Shown one piece after another: positions 54,284-62,586 of a stretch of DNA of 64,000 bases. The DNA is from Cyclobacterium sp. 1_MG-2023 (GTDB lineage: Bacteria; Bacteroidota; Bacteroidia; Cytophagales; Cyclobacteriaceae): NCBI RefSeq assembly GCF_030546805.1, contig NZ_JAUOPC010000011.1, positions 1 through 64,000 of the forward strand, in the 5' to 3' direction. The first letter of the stretch is position 1. Each line of letters opens with the position of its first letter. The translations under genes were made by a program, and so were the position numbers. The notes under the pieces were generated by a model. The model did no database searches and was not told the origin of the DNA. It saw only the letters and a program-made list of their open reading frames with translations.

Positions 54284-56671
54284 TTATAATAGGACCTTTT
54301 TGATTTTATTATAAACTTCGTCTTTTTTAACGGGCTTAGTCATATAATCGTCCATTCCTATTTCAAACACCTTGTTTCTGGCTTTTTGTGTTACATCTGC
54401 TGTCACTGCTATAATTGGGATTTTGCTGTTTATAGCCCCACTTGCTCCGGAACGAATGGCCTGAGTGGCTTCATAGCCATCCATCACAGGCATTTGTAAA
54501 TCCATCAAAACCACATCAAAAGCTTGTTCCCTTAGCATTTCAACACCTTCTAGTCCATTGTTTGCAATTTTAAAACTTGTATTGGCCCATTTTCCCAAAA
54601 TTACTTTCAATACCATTTGGTTAAGTGCATTATCTTCTACGATAAGAATATTTTTATTTTCCAGATCAAATACTCCTGTTTTAGCAAAATCATAAATGTC
54701 CGTTTGTTCTCCTGTCTCCGGTAGCGAATAGTTTAATTCCAATGCAACTAAAGTACCTTTTCCTTCTTCACTTTGGATATCAATTTTGCCCTGATGTAAA
54801 TCTACTAGGGCTTTAACAATACAAAGTCCTAATCCTAAGCCACCAAATTTCCGCTTGTCATTATTCTGTCCTTGGCTAAATGATGCGAAAATACTTTCTA
54901 ATTTTTGTTTTTTTATCCCCACTCCGCTGTCCCTCACTTGTATTTTTAATTGGCATCGGTTTTCATCTTGTGATTTGGCTTCAACCTCGAACTCAATTTC
55001 ACCTTGTTGAGTAAACTTAATTGCGTTTTTCAAAACGTTTCCAATCAACTGTTCGGTTCGTCTTTTGTCACCATTGACTAGTTGTGGGATTATTCCAATT
55101 TCTTTAAAGTTGAAATCAAGACCTTTGTCTTTTGCTTGGGTCGCATAAGAATGGGCGATTTGATTAATCATTTTTCTCAGATCAAAGGCTGTATCCTGAA
55201 GTTTTAATTCTCCTTTCTCAATTTTGGAATAGTCGAGTACATCATCAATAGCGCCAAGTAAACCCAAAGAAGAGTAATGGATTACCTCAAGGTCTGAACA
55301 AACAGCATCGTCTTTACTTGTTTCTTTTATGGATTCGGTCAAACCGATGATAGCATTTAATGGAGTCCTCAATTCATGACTAATATTGGATAGAAAATAG
55401 GATTTAATTTCATTGGATTCCTCAGCTTTTTGCAAAGCGATCTCTTGGTGTTTTTCCTTTTCCGATTTTAAAAGCTTGATTCGATTAGACATGGCTAAAG
55501 AGAGGAAAATTATTTCTAAACCTGTGCCTATTTTAGAAGCATTTTCAGTAAAAAAAGAATTAGGTATCAAACTGAAATTGTTAAAGATCAAAATAATAAA
55601 ACCTATGGTAAAACTGAAAATAGCTAAAGAGAAAAATAAGTCAATTTTTTTACCTTTTACATAGCCAAAAATCACAGTTGAAATTAAAATCAATAACAAT
55701 ATAAAGCTTAAAAGATTTACACTAGGGTAATAGAACTGTTTTCCATCCGGATAAATAACTACTAGTGTGATGAGGATCACTAAGGTACTTAACATTATGT
55801 TGAGTCCCTTATTCAACGTATTACTCCAACGTTTTACATTGGTATAAATCTGTGCATACCTACCAAAAGCCATGGCCGAAAGTGTAGCAGAAATCAATAT
55901 TGCATTTTTATTAAGCCATCCGGATCTTGGGTCAATGTATTGGAAAAAGTAGCCATCCAAAGACATATGAAGAAGCCCGACAGATAGCACATAAATGCTG
56001 TACAATAAAAAACTTTTTTCGCCTATTCCGAAATAAAATAGCAAGTATACGGCACCTGCAAGTAATAAAATGCCATAAAAAACTCCGTGAAATAGCTGGT
56101 TTTGGTAGGTACTTAATACCATACTCGTGGAGCTGTGGAGTTCCAATGGTAGATTGATTACTTCTCCATCACTTATATATTGAATATATATGTTATAGGT
56201 TTTTCCCGGATCCAAATTGAGGGGAAAAATTATTTTTCTGTGCGCAAAACTCTTATTGGCAAATGGAATAAGGTCTCCATTTTTCATTTCTTGGACAGGT
56301 TCTCCTGCTGTAACCATGTACAAATCCACAATATCGGTAACGGGTCTTCCTGTTTCCAGAAAATATTGTAAAGGAATCTCTGATACATTTTTAATGTTAA
56401 ACCTTAACCAGTACTTATTATTGGTAAAGCTAAGGTTAGTAGAAGGTCCGGTTATTGGATCAAATTTCAGTTTATTTTCATTGGCTAAAAATTCCTCAAA
56501 AGTAAAATTGCTGTCTCCAACATTTGCGATTTCCGCATATTGATAAAGAGAAGTGGAGTGATAGTTTTTGTTGTTTTGAGCATTATATGGCTTTAGTCCA
56601 TATGAAAATGCATTAACAGAATAAAAAAATGTAATTAGAATAAAAAAACAAGCTTTAGTAAAGTAAATCAT
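54284..56671 (-). CDS. Hybrid sensor histidine kinase/response regulator, 7TMR-DISM type
   Basis: 795 residues: signal peptide, periplasmic 7TMR-DISMED2 domain (about 30-165), seven membrane helices (7TMR-DISM, about 180-390), HisKA with phospho-acceptor His432 (NISHELRTPLN), an HATPase domain (about 535-650; NVLKNAIKF, DSGVGI, GGLGLGLCIVK) and a C-terminal receiver with Asp724 (LMDLQMPVMDG) and the conserved TKPVKK. It senses an extracellular signal, often carbohydrate-like, and phosphorylates itself. No separate response regulator or DNA-binding output is adjacent. Transcribed alone. Confidence 0.93.
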   Translation of the reverse strand: MIYFTKACFFILITFFYSVNAFSYGLKPYNAQNNKNYHSTSLYQYAEIANVGDSNFTFEEFLANENKLKFDPITGPSTNLSFTNNKYWLRFNIKNVSEIPLQYFLETGRPVTDIVDLYMVTAGEPVQEMKNGDLIPFANKSFAHRKIIFPLNLDPGKTYNIYIQYISDGEVINLPLELHSSTSMVLSTYQNQLFHGVFYGILLLAGAVYLLFYFGIGEKSFLLYSIYVLSVGLLHMSLDGYFFQYIDPRSGWLNKNAILISATLSAMAFGRYAQIYTNVKRWSNTLNKGLNIMLSTLVILITLVVIYPDGKQFYYPSVNLLSFILLLILISTVIFGYVKGKKIDLFFSLAIFSFTIGFIILIFNNFSLIPNSFFTENASKIGTGLEIIFLSLAMSNRIKLLKSEKEKHQEIALQKAEESNEIKSYFLSNISHELRTPLNAIIGLTESIKETSKDDAVCSDLEVIHYSSLGLLGAIDDVLDYSKIEKGELKLQDTAFDLRKMINQIAHSYATQAKDKGLDFNFKEIGIIPQLVNGDKRRTEQLIGNVLKNAIKFTQQGEIEFEVEAKSQDENRCQLKIQVRDSGVGIKKQKLESIFASFSQGQNNDKRKFGGLGLGLCIVKALVDLHQGKIDIQSEEGKGTLVALELNYSLPETGEQTDIYDFAKTGVFDLENKNILIVEDNALNQMVLKVILGKWANTSFKIANNGLEGVEMLREQAFDVVLMDLQMPVMDGYEATQAIRSGASGAINSKIPIIAVTADVTQKARNKVFEIGMDDYMTKPVKKDEVYNKIKKVLL

Positions 56672-57049
56672 GTTAAAACAAAAGAAATGAATTTAAATTA
56701 AGTTAAAAAACAACTAAATACCTATTAATTTGTTTGAATTATTATCGACTTAAACCTGATAAATTGACAATTATGATAAATAATTTTAGTCAAATAGTCC
56801 ATTTATAGCAAAACGTTATTGCCTGACGGACATATTGTCATTGAAATATTGGTGGTATTCCCTTCCTTAAAAGTTTACAACTTATGGCACAGGGTTTGGA
56901 TTGGAATGTTTGAGTAAAAAAATAAGATTCGAAAAGCTAACATTTTCTTATTGGCAACGTAATGTTATTCATTAATTAAAGCTCAAACTTGGGAGATGCC
57001 AAGATTTGAGCACAAGGGTTTTATTGATAGGGTTTAAAATTAAATTGTT
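56672..57049. other. Divergent intergenic region
   Basis: 378 AT-rich bases between the kinase (minus) and the small protein (plus). A hairpin at 56981-57011 is listed separately. No TAnnTTTG element seen on either strand. Confidence 0.45.
56981..57011. promoter_or_regulatory. Hairpin or palindrome upstream of the 61-residue gene
   Basis: GCTCAAACTTGG (from 56981) pairs with CCAAGATTTGAGC (to 57011) around a GAGATG loop, with one bulged base. It lies about 40 bases before the start at 57050 and could be a leader structure or an operator. Confidence 0.45.
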
Positions 57050-57235
57050 ATGGAAACTTCTTATTTAGATTACTACAAGAGGATACTCAAAAGCGTTAGC
57101 TTTGATTTGGGCAAGTTGAAAAACGAGCTTAACAAAGCAAATCAAATCCTTACCGTAGAAGAGAGGGCACGTTTGAAGAAATGGATGCTTCGAAATGGGC
57201 TTTATTCTGAAAAACTTAGGGGTAATGCTTTCTAA
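57050..57235 (+). CDS. Small conserved-looking helical protein
   Basis: This 61-residue protein is predicted helical and charged, without signal peptide: LDYYKRILKSVSFD, then a helical segment and LTVEERARLKKWMLRNGL. The sequence has the composition of a genuine protein and resembles small uncharacterised proteins of Cytophagales, but I know no function. Hairpin upstream, no neighbours in an operon. Confidence 0.65.
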   Translation: METSYLDYYKRILKSVSFDLGKLKNELNKANQILTVEERARLKKWMLRNGLYSEKLRGNAF

Positions 57236-57671
57236 GGCATTTTGTTATTTTTTAATCCTTATTTTTTAGTTTAAGTGTCATGCCTGCCTTACTCGGCAAT
57301 ACCAATTTTGTATGATTCAAATATGCATTATCCGGAAGTGCCTCATATCGCTATTTAAATTTGATAAGGGGTGATTTCGTGCGTGAAAACCACCTATCTC
57401 TGTGTCATCATCCTGATCCAAAGGTTACATTAGATAAAAACTCAAGTTATATACAACGTAGTATTTTTATAGGTAAGTATCTGAACAATAAATGGTTAAT
57501 TATTATTTATTATGCTTACATTAGGGTTTCATTTAGGTGGAAAAATAAAAAATGCAGAAAAAATACCCTGATCACGGTATTTTTAAATCAGTATAGCATT
57601 CGTACCTTTGAATCAGGTGATAAATAAACTTTTCAAAATGGAATCTTTCCATTGCAAATAGTGGGTAATCG
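57236..57671. other. Convergent intergenic region
   Basis: 436 bases between the small gene and fdhD. AATAGTGGGTAA (57657-57668) and TTACCCACTATT (57685-57696) form a hairpin that overlaps the last codons of fdhD; no T-run follows. No gene seen; an 88-codon TTG frame here has no coding character. Confidence 0.4.
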
Positions 57672-58544
57672 TTAAACTATTTTTTTACCCACTATTTTAA
57701 TTCTTTCTTCTCCACTGTAGATATTAAAACTTTCCTCTTTCAAAAATCCAATCAGGGTCAGCTGTTTTTCTTGAGCAAGGTCCACAGCCAATTGCGTAGG
57801 AGGGCCAAAAGCCAATAATACCGGTATGCCTGCATTGATGGCTTTTTGTGCCATTTCAAAGCTCACCCGGCCACTTAACAAAACAATTTTTTCTTTGCTT
57901 AAATCGATATTATCTTTCAGGCAAGCTCCAATTAGTTTATCCAAAGCATTGTGTCGCCCAATATCCTCTCTAAGCAGCAGTAAATCTCCATTTTGGTCAT
58001 ATAAGGCAGCTGCATGCAAACCACCTGTATATTTAAAAGCTGTTTGGGAGGAAAGCAGCCCTTCCGGTATACTCAATATTGTTTCCGGGTTTAATTGCCA
58101 CCCGGGTTTTACAGGCAAAACATCATTTTCACATTTTACAGCTTCAATGGCAGTCTTGCCACAAACCCCACAACTTGAATTGGTATAAAAATTTCGCTCT
58201 AGCTTTTTTAGATCTACCTCGAAACCTTCCACAAATTTCACGATTAGGACATTTCCTTTTTCCTCCGGTTTTACCCGCTGGCAATACCGCATCAAAAGTA
58301 TGTCTTGGTCACTTTCTATTATCCCTTCTGCAAATAAGAAACCCAGAGCCAAATCAAAATCATTTCCGGGACTCCTCATGGTTACCAGTAAATCTTTTTT
58401 TTGCCATTCCTTATTTCTCTCAAATTCCAGACGGATTTGCAAAGGAGCTTCAACAGCCAGCAGATCCTGCAAATGGCTTGCTTCAGATTTGCTGTGTTTG
58501 TAAATTTTGCTAAAGCTAACCAGACTATTTGTCGCTTCCATCAC
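57672..58544 (-). CDS. fdhD: FdhD, formate dehydrogenase sulfurtransferase
   Basis: 290 residues of the FdhD/NarQ family. The active-site pair Cys125-x2-Cys128 (SSCGVCGK) passes sulfur from a cysteine desulfurase to the molybdenum cofactor. RSPGNDFDLALGFLFAEGII and REDIGRHNALDKLIG are typical family segments. Its first codons overlap the 3' end of the preceding oxidoreductase gene by 20 bases, so it is translated with that gene and matures its cofactor. Confidence 0.95.
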   Translation of the reverse strand: MMEATNSLVSFSKIYKHSKSEASHLQDLLAVEAPLQIRLEFERNKEWQKKDLLVTMRSPGNDFDLALGFLFAEGIIESDQDILLMRYCQRVKPEEKGNVLIVKFVEGFEVDLKKLERNFYTNSSCGVCGKTAIEAVKCENDVLPVKPGWQLNPETILSIPEGLLSSQTAFKYTGGLHAAALYDQNGDLLLLREDIGRHNALDKLIGACLKDNIDLSKEKIVLLSGRVSFEMAQKAINAGIPVLLAFGPPTQLAVDLAQEKQLTLIGFLKEESFNIYSGEERIKIVGKKIV

Positions 58545-60810
58545 TCAATTTTTCTAAATATACTTCTATATATTTCGATGCCGGGCAGTGACTTTCAGCT
58601 GAATTATTGTCCAAGGCCACCAAAATATTTCCCTCGGGGAAATAAACAGAAAGACACCCTGGACTGATGTCATAGGGAACAACTTGAAAACCTTGAAGTA
58701 CCCGCTTTTCTCCTGCAAAAATGCTGGTTAATTTCACAAGGTCTCCGGCTTTACAATCATAATTTTTCATATCTTCTGCATTCATCATAACCACCTCCCG
58801 GCTATTGCTAATCCCCCTATAACGATCGTCATAGCCATAAATGGTGGTGTTAAACTGGTCGTGACTTCTCACGGTCATTAGAATAAAAGGTGTTTCAGGT
58901 TGTCGGACCGGGTGAAGCGGATTAATTGTCAATTGGGCCTTTTTATCAGGGGTATTAAAATGCCTTTCTCTGGCTCCATTGGGCAAATAAAAACCACCTG
59001 CTTTCCTCACCTTTTCGTTGTATTTATCAAAGCCCGGTATCACGGCCTCTATCTTTTCCCTTATCAGGTCGTAATTTTCTTTCATTCCTTCCCAGTCGGT
59101 AGTATTGGAGGGGCCTAGTACAGCTCTAGCCATACCACAAACAATGCCTACTTCGCTTTTCAATTCAGGCGATATTGGTTCAAGGTCTCCATGAGACATT
59201 CTTACCCTTCCGGCCGTATCTTCCGTACTGACAAACTGTGGCCCATGGCTACTGATATCCATTTCTGTTCTCCCAAGGCAAGGCAAGATCAAGGCATTTT
59301 TGCCATGTATTAAATGGCTTTTGTTGAGCTTGGTGGAGACGTGGAGGGTAAGGGTACATTGTTTAAGGCCTTCAAAAACCTTATCTGTATCAGGGGCAGC
59401 CAAAGCGAAATTTCCTCCCATCCCCATAAAAATTTTTGCTTTGCCTTCAGCCATGGAATGAATTGCTCCTACAGCATGGACGCCTTCTTTCTCGGGTGGC
59501 TGAAAATCAAATACCTTTCCCAATCGCTGCATAAAACTTTGTGGCATTTTTTCCCAGATGCCCATGGTACGGTCTCCTTGCACATTGCTATGTCCTCTTA
59601 CCGGTAATGTACCTGCTCCGGCTTTACCAATAGACCCTTTGAGCAACAAGATATTGACAATTTCTCTAATGGTGTTTTCGGCATTTCTATGTTGCGTGAT
59701 GCCCATTGCCCAAGCGATAATGATGTTTTCCTTCGTAATAAGCAGGTTTGCCAGTTCTCTGATCTGTGATTCCGGAACACCGGTCTCTTGAATCAATTCC
59801 TTTAAGTTTAATTGTTCAAGGTGTGAGATGAGGGCTTGGTACCCACTTGTTTTTTCACGAATAAAGGCTTGGTCAAAAACTTTTTCCGGTTGTAGCTTCT
59901 CTGCTTCTAGCATCAATTTTAATACAGCCTTTAATAAAGGTAAATCACCATTTACCTTTACTTGTAGGTGTAAATCATGGATAGCTGTAGGTTTCCCTAC
60001 CCATTCCCAAGGTTTTTGTGGATTGCGAAATTGAAGTAACCCCGTTTCAGGCAAGGGATTTACTGAAACAATTTTCCCGCCATTTTGCTTTAGCTTTTCC
60101 ATTGCAGTAAGCATTCTAGGCGCATTGGTTCCGGGATTTTGCCCCATAACTATCAATAATTCTGCTTTTGGGATATCATCCAGTACAACAGAAGCTTTCC
60201 CTATACCTACAGTTTCAGACAATGCTTTTCCCGATGCTTCATGACACATATTGGAACAATCGGGTAGGTTATTTGTGCCAAATTGCCTGACGAAACACTG
60301 GTAGAGAAAAGCCGCTTCATTGCTGGTCCTACCTGAAGTATAGAATATGGCTTGATCAGGATGGTCCAATGCTTGAAGTTTCTCGGCCATTAAAACGAAG
60401 GCATCTTCCCATGAAATTGGAGAATAGTGATGCTCGCCTTCTTTGATCGCTAATGGTTCTGTCAGTCTCCCTTGTTTTTCCAACCAATGATCGGATTTTT
60501 CCAATAAATCTTTGATGCTGTATTGCTTAAAGAAGGAGGCATCTAGTTTATTGCTACTGCTTTCCCAAGCGATGGCTTTGGCTCCATTTTCACAATATTC
60601 AGCAATTTTTGATACTTCTTTGACATCAGGGTCAGGCCAAGCACAACTCGGGCAGTCTAAGCCGTGAGGCTGATTTAATTTAAACAATGTTTTCACTCCC
60701 TTACCTACATGGGTTTCTTCCCAAATGCGATAGGCAACGGTCTGAATGGATTTTAAGCCTGCGGCTGTTTCTGCAGGTGGGCTAATTTTTACTTTTCTTT
60801 TAGGTTGCAT
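58525..60810 (-). CDS. FdhF/YdeP-type molybdopterin oxidoreductase
   Basis: 761 residues, cytoplasmic, no signal. The N-terminus has LDCPSCAWPDPD (Cys53, Cys56); molybdopterin-binding segments follow (FYTSGRTSNEAAFLYQ, CSNMCHEASGKAL, GQNPGTNAPRML, RGHSNVQGDRTMG), and a C-terminal molydopterin dinucleotide-binding domain covers the last 130 residues. The usual four-Cys iron-sulfur motif of formate dehydrogenases is not complete, as in YdeP. No electron-transfer subunit is adjacent. Relatives include YdeP, linked to acid tolerance; the substrate is not known. Confidence 0.9.
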   Translation of the reverse strand: MQPKRKVKISPPAETAAGLKSIQTVAYRIWEETHVGKGVKTLFKLNQPHGLDCPSCAWPDPDVKEVSKIAEYCENGAKAIAWESSSNKLDASFFKQYSIKDLLEKSDHWLEKQGRLTEPLAIKEGEHHYSPISWEDAFVLMAEKLQALDHPDQAIFYTSGRTSNEAAFLYQCFVRQFGTNNLPDCSNMCHEASGKALSETVGIGKASVVLDDIPKAELLIVMGQNPGTNAPRMLTAMEKLKQNGGKIVSVNPLPETGLLQFRNPQKPWEWVGKPTAIHDLHLQVKVNGDLPLLKAVLKLMLEAEKLQPEKVFDQAFIREKTSGYQALISHLEQLNLKELIQETGVPESQIRELANLLITKENIIIAWAMGITQHRNAENTIREIVNILLLKGSIGKAGAGTLPVRGHSNVQGDRTMGIWEKMPQSFMQRLGKVFDFQPPEKEGVHAVGAIHSMAEGKAKIFMGMGGNFALAAPDTDKVFEGLKQCTLTLHVSTKLNKSHLIHGKNALILPCLGRTEMDISSHGPQFVSTEDTAGRVRMSHGDLEPISPELKSEVGIVCGMARAVLGPSNTTDWEGMKENYDLIREKIEAVIPGFDKYNEKVRKAGGFYLPNGARERHFNTPDKKAQLTINPLHPVRQPETPFILMTVRSHDQFNTTIYGYDDRYRGISNSREVVMMNAEDMKNYDCKAGDLVKLTSIFAGEKRVLQGFQVVPYDISPGCLSVYFPEGNILVALDNNSAESHCPASKYIEVYLEKLSDGSDK

Positions 60811-61076
60811 TGCTGGTACGGACCAATTTTGGATTTGATGCGATTACAAGGTAAAAAGAAATATAATTTTAAGCTAAAACGTAGAATTTTGTTCGCACCG
60901 CAGTTTAATTTTTCTCTTTTTATGGTTTTATAACATAGCCATAGATGGTGATTTTTTAATAATACCATTGATTATAGCATGCTTTTACCGCTTAATAAAA
61001 GTATGTTTTTATTTACATGATTAACCTTTATATTTAGATTGCTTTATTCAAAAAATATATAATTTAAATATACCCA

Positions 61077-62564
61077 ATGACACCAAAACTGTTTCCGGCA
61101 TTCTGCTGCCTTTTAATTTGTTTTCTACAGTCCTGTGCGATTGAGGCCCAGGAAAAAAAACCTTATAATATTTTATTTTTAGCTATAGATGATCTCCGCC
61201 CTGAATTGGGGGTATATGGTAACGACATTATTAAAACGCCTAACCTTGATGCCATAGGAAAGTCAGGAACCGTCTTTGAAAACCATTATGTTCAGGTGCC
61301 TACCTGTGGTGCTTCGCGTTGTAGTATTTTAACGGGGATGCTTCCTAGTAGTCGGGAGCATCTGAAAAATTCTGCCATTGCAGAAATTATGGCAGATACT
61401 CCGGAGGGAGAAAAACCGGAGAGCTTTGTTCATCATTTAAAAAGAAACGGGTACTATACGGTGGGTATAGGAAAAATTAGCCATTCAGTGGATGGTCTGG
61501 TTTATGGCTACGAAGAAAGTCCTGAAGGAGCCAAGTCAGAAATGCCTTATAGCTGGGATGAAATGCTATTCAACTCTGGTAAATGGGGCACCGGCTGGAA
61601 TGCTTTTTTTGGATATGCTGATGGATCAAATAGGCAAGGGAAAAAGAAACAAGTCAAACCCTATGAAGCAGCCGATGTTGCAGATGAAGGCTATCCGGAT
61701 GGGCTTTCCACTCAATTGGCTATAGCAAAACTCAAAGAACTGGCGGCTAAAGATGAGCCTTTTTTTATGGGTTTAGGATTGTTTAAACCCCATTTGCCTT
61801 TTACATCCCCAAAGAAATATTGGGATTTATACAATAGGGAAGACATTCCTTTGTCCAACGCACCCGGCCTTCCGGAAAATGTTTCAATGAGTAGTTTGCA
61901 GTCCAGTGGAGAATTCAATCAATATGCTCTGGGAGAAGAAAAAGCCGGATTAGATCATCAATTGTCGGATGAATATGCCCGAAAGCTTAGGCATGCCTAT
62001 TATGCAGCAGTGAGTTACAGCGATGCTTTGGTAGGCAAAGTTATGGAAGAACTAGAAACCTTGGGCTTGGCAGACAATACCATTGTGGTGGTTTGGGGAG
62101 ATCATGGTTGGCATTTGGGAGACCACAGGGTTTGGGGCAAGCATACCATTTTTGAGACAGCCGTAAGAAGCCCTTTGATTATCAAAGTTCCGGGTTTAAA
62201 GCCCCAAAGAATCTCTTCCGATATGCCGGTGAGTAGCATTGATTTGTACCCTACATTAATGGAGTTGACTAACACCCCAACCAATTTTTCTTTGGATGGA
62301 CAAAGCTTGGTTCCCCTGCTCAAAGATGGAGGAGACCAGAATAGGGAAGCAGCGGCATTTAGCTATTTCAAGAATGGGATTTCTATGCGGACAGGCAAAT
62401 ACCGAATAATGAAGTATTTTAGGGAGGAAACTCCTAAGATTGAATTATATGATCATATAAATGACCCTATGGAAACCAAAAATATAGCAGATGAGCAACC
62501 CGAATTGGTGGAGCGATTGCTTGTAGAGCTAGAAAAAGGTGACACAGGCCTGTATAACAATTAA
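61077..62564 (+). CDS. Iduronate-2-sulfatase-like sulfatase, lipoprotein
   Basis: 495 residues, lipobox LQSC (Cys20). The iduronate-2-sulfatase-like layout is clear: FLAIDDLRPELGVYG (34-48), formylglycine motif CGASR (77-81), GIGKISH, a long middle insertion, WGDHGWHLGDHRVWGKH and ETAVRSPLII. Family members remove sulfate from uronic acid or other residues of glycosaminoglycans and algal polysaccharides; homology does not prove the substrate. The next sulfatase starts 22 bases later, so the two are an operon. Confidence 0.93.
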   Translation: MTPKLFPAFCCLLICFLQSCAIEAQEKKPYNILFLAIDDLRPELGVYGNDIIKTPNLDAIGKSGTVFENHYVQVPTCGASRCSILTGMLPSSREHLKNSAIAEIMADTPEGEKPESFVHHLKRNGYYTVGIGKISHSVDGLVYGYEESPEGAKSEMPYSWDEMLFNSGKWGTGWNAFFGYADGSNRQGKKKQVKPYEAADVADEGYPDGLSTQLAIAKLKELAAKDEPFFMGLGLFKPHLPFTSPKKYWDLYNREDIPLSNAPGLPENVSMSSLQSSGEFNQYALGEEKAGLDHQLSDEYARKLRHAYYAAVSYSDALVGKVMEELETLGLADNTIVVVWGDHGWHLGDHRVWGKHTIFETAVRSPLIIKVPGLKPQRISSDMPVSSIDLYPTLMELTNTPTNFSLDGQSLVPLLKDGGDQNREAAAFSYFKNGISMRTGKYRIMKYFREETPKIELYDHINDPMETKNIADEQPELVERLLVELEKGDTGLYNN

Positions 62565-62586
62565 AACAATTAACCTAACATTCAAA

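Noticed and set aside
57361-57627. 88-codon frame starting with TTG
   Set aside because: Composition unlike a protein, no start signal, no family.
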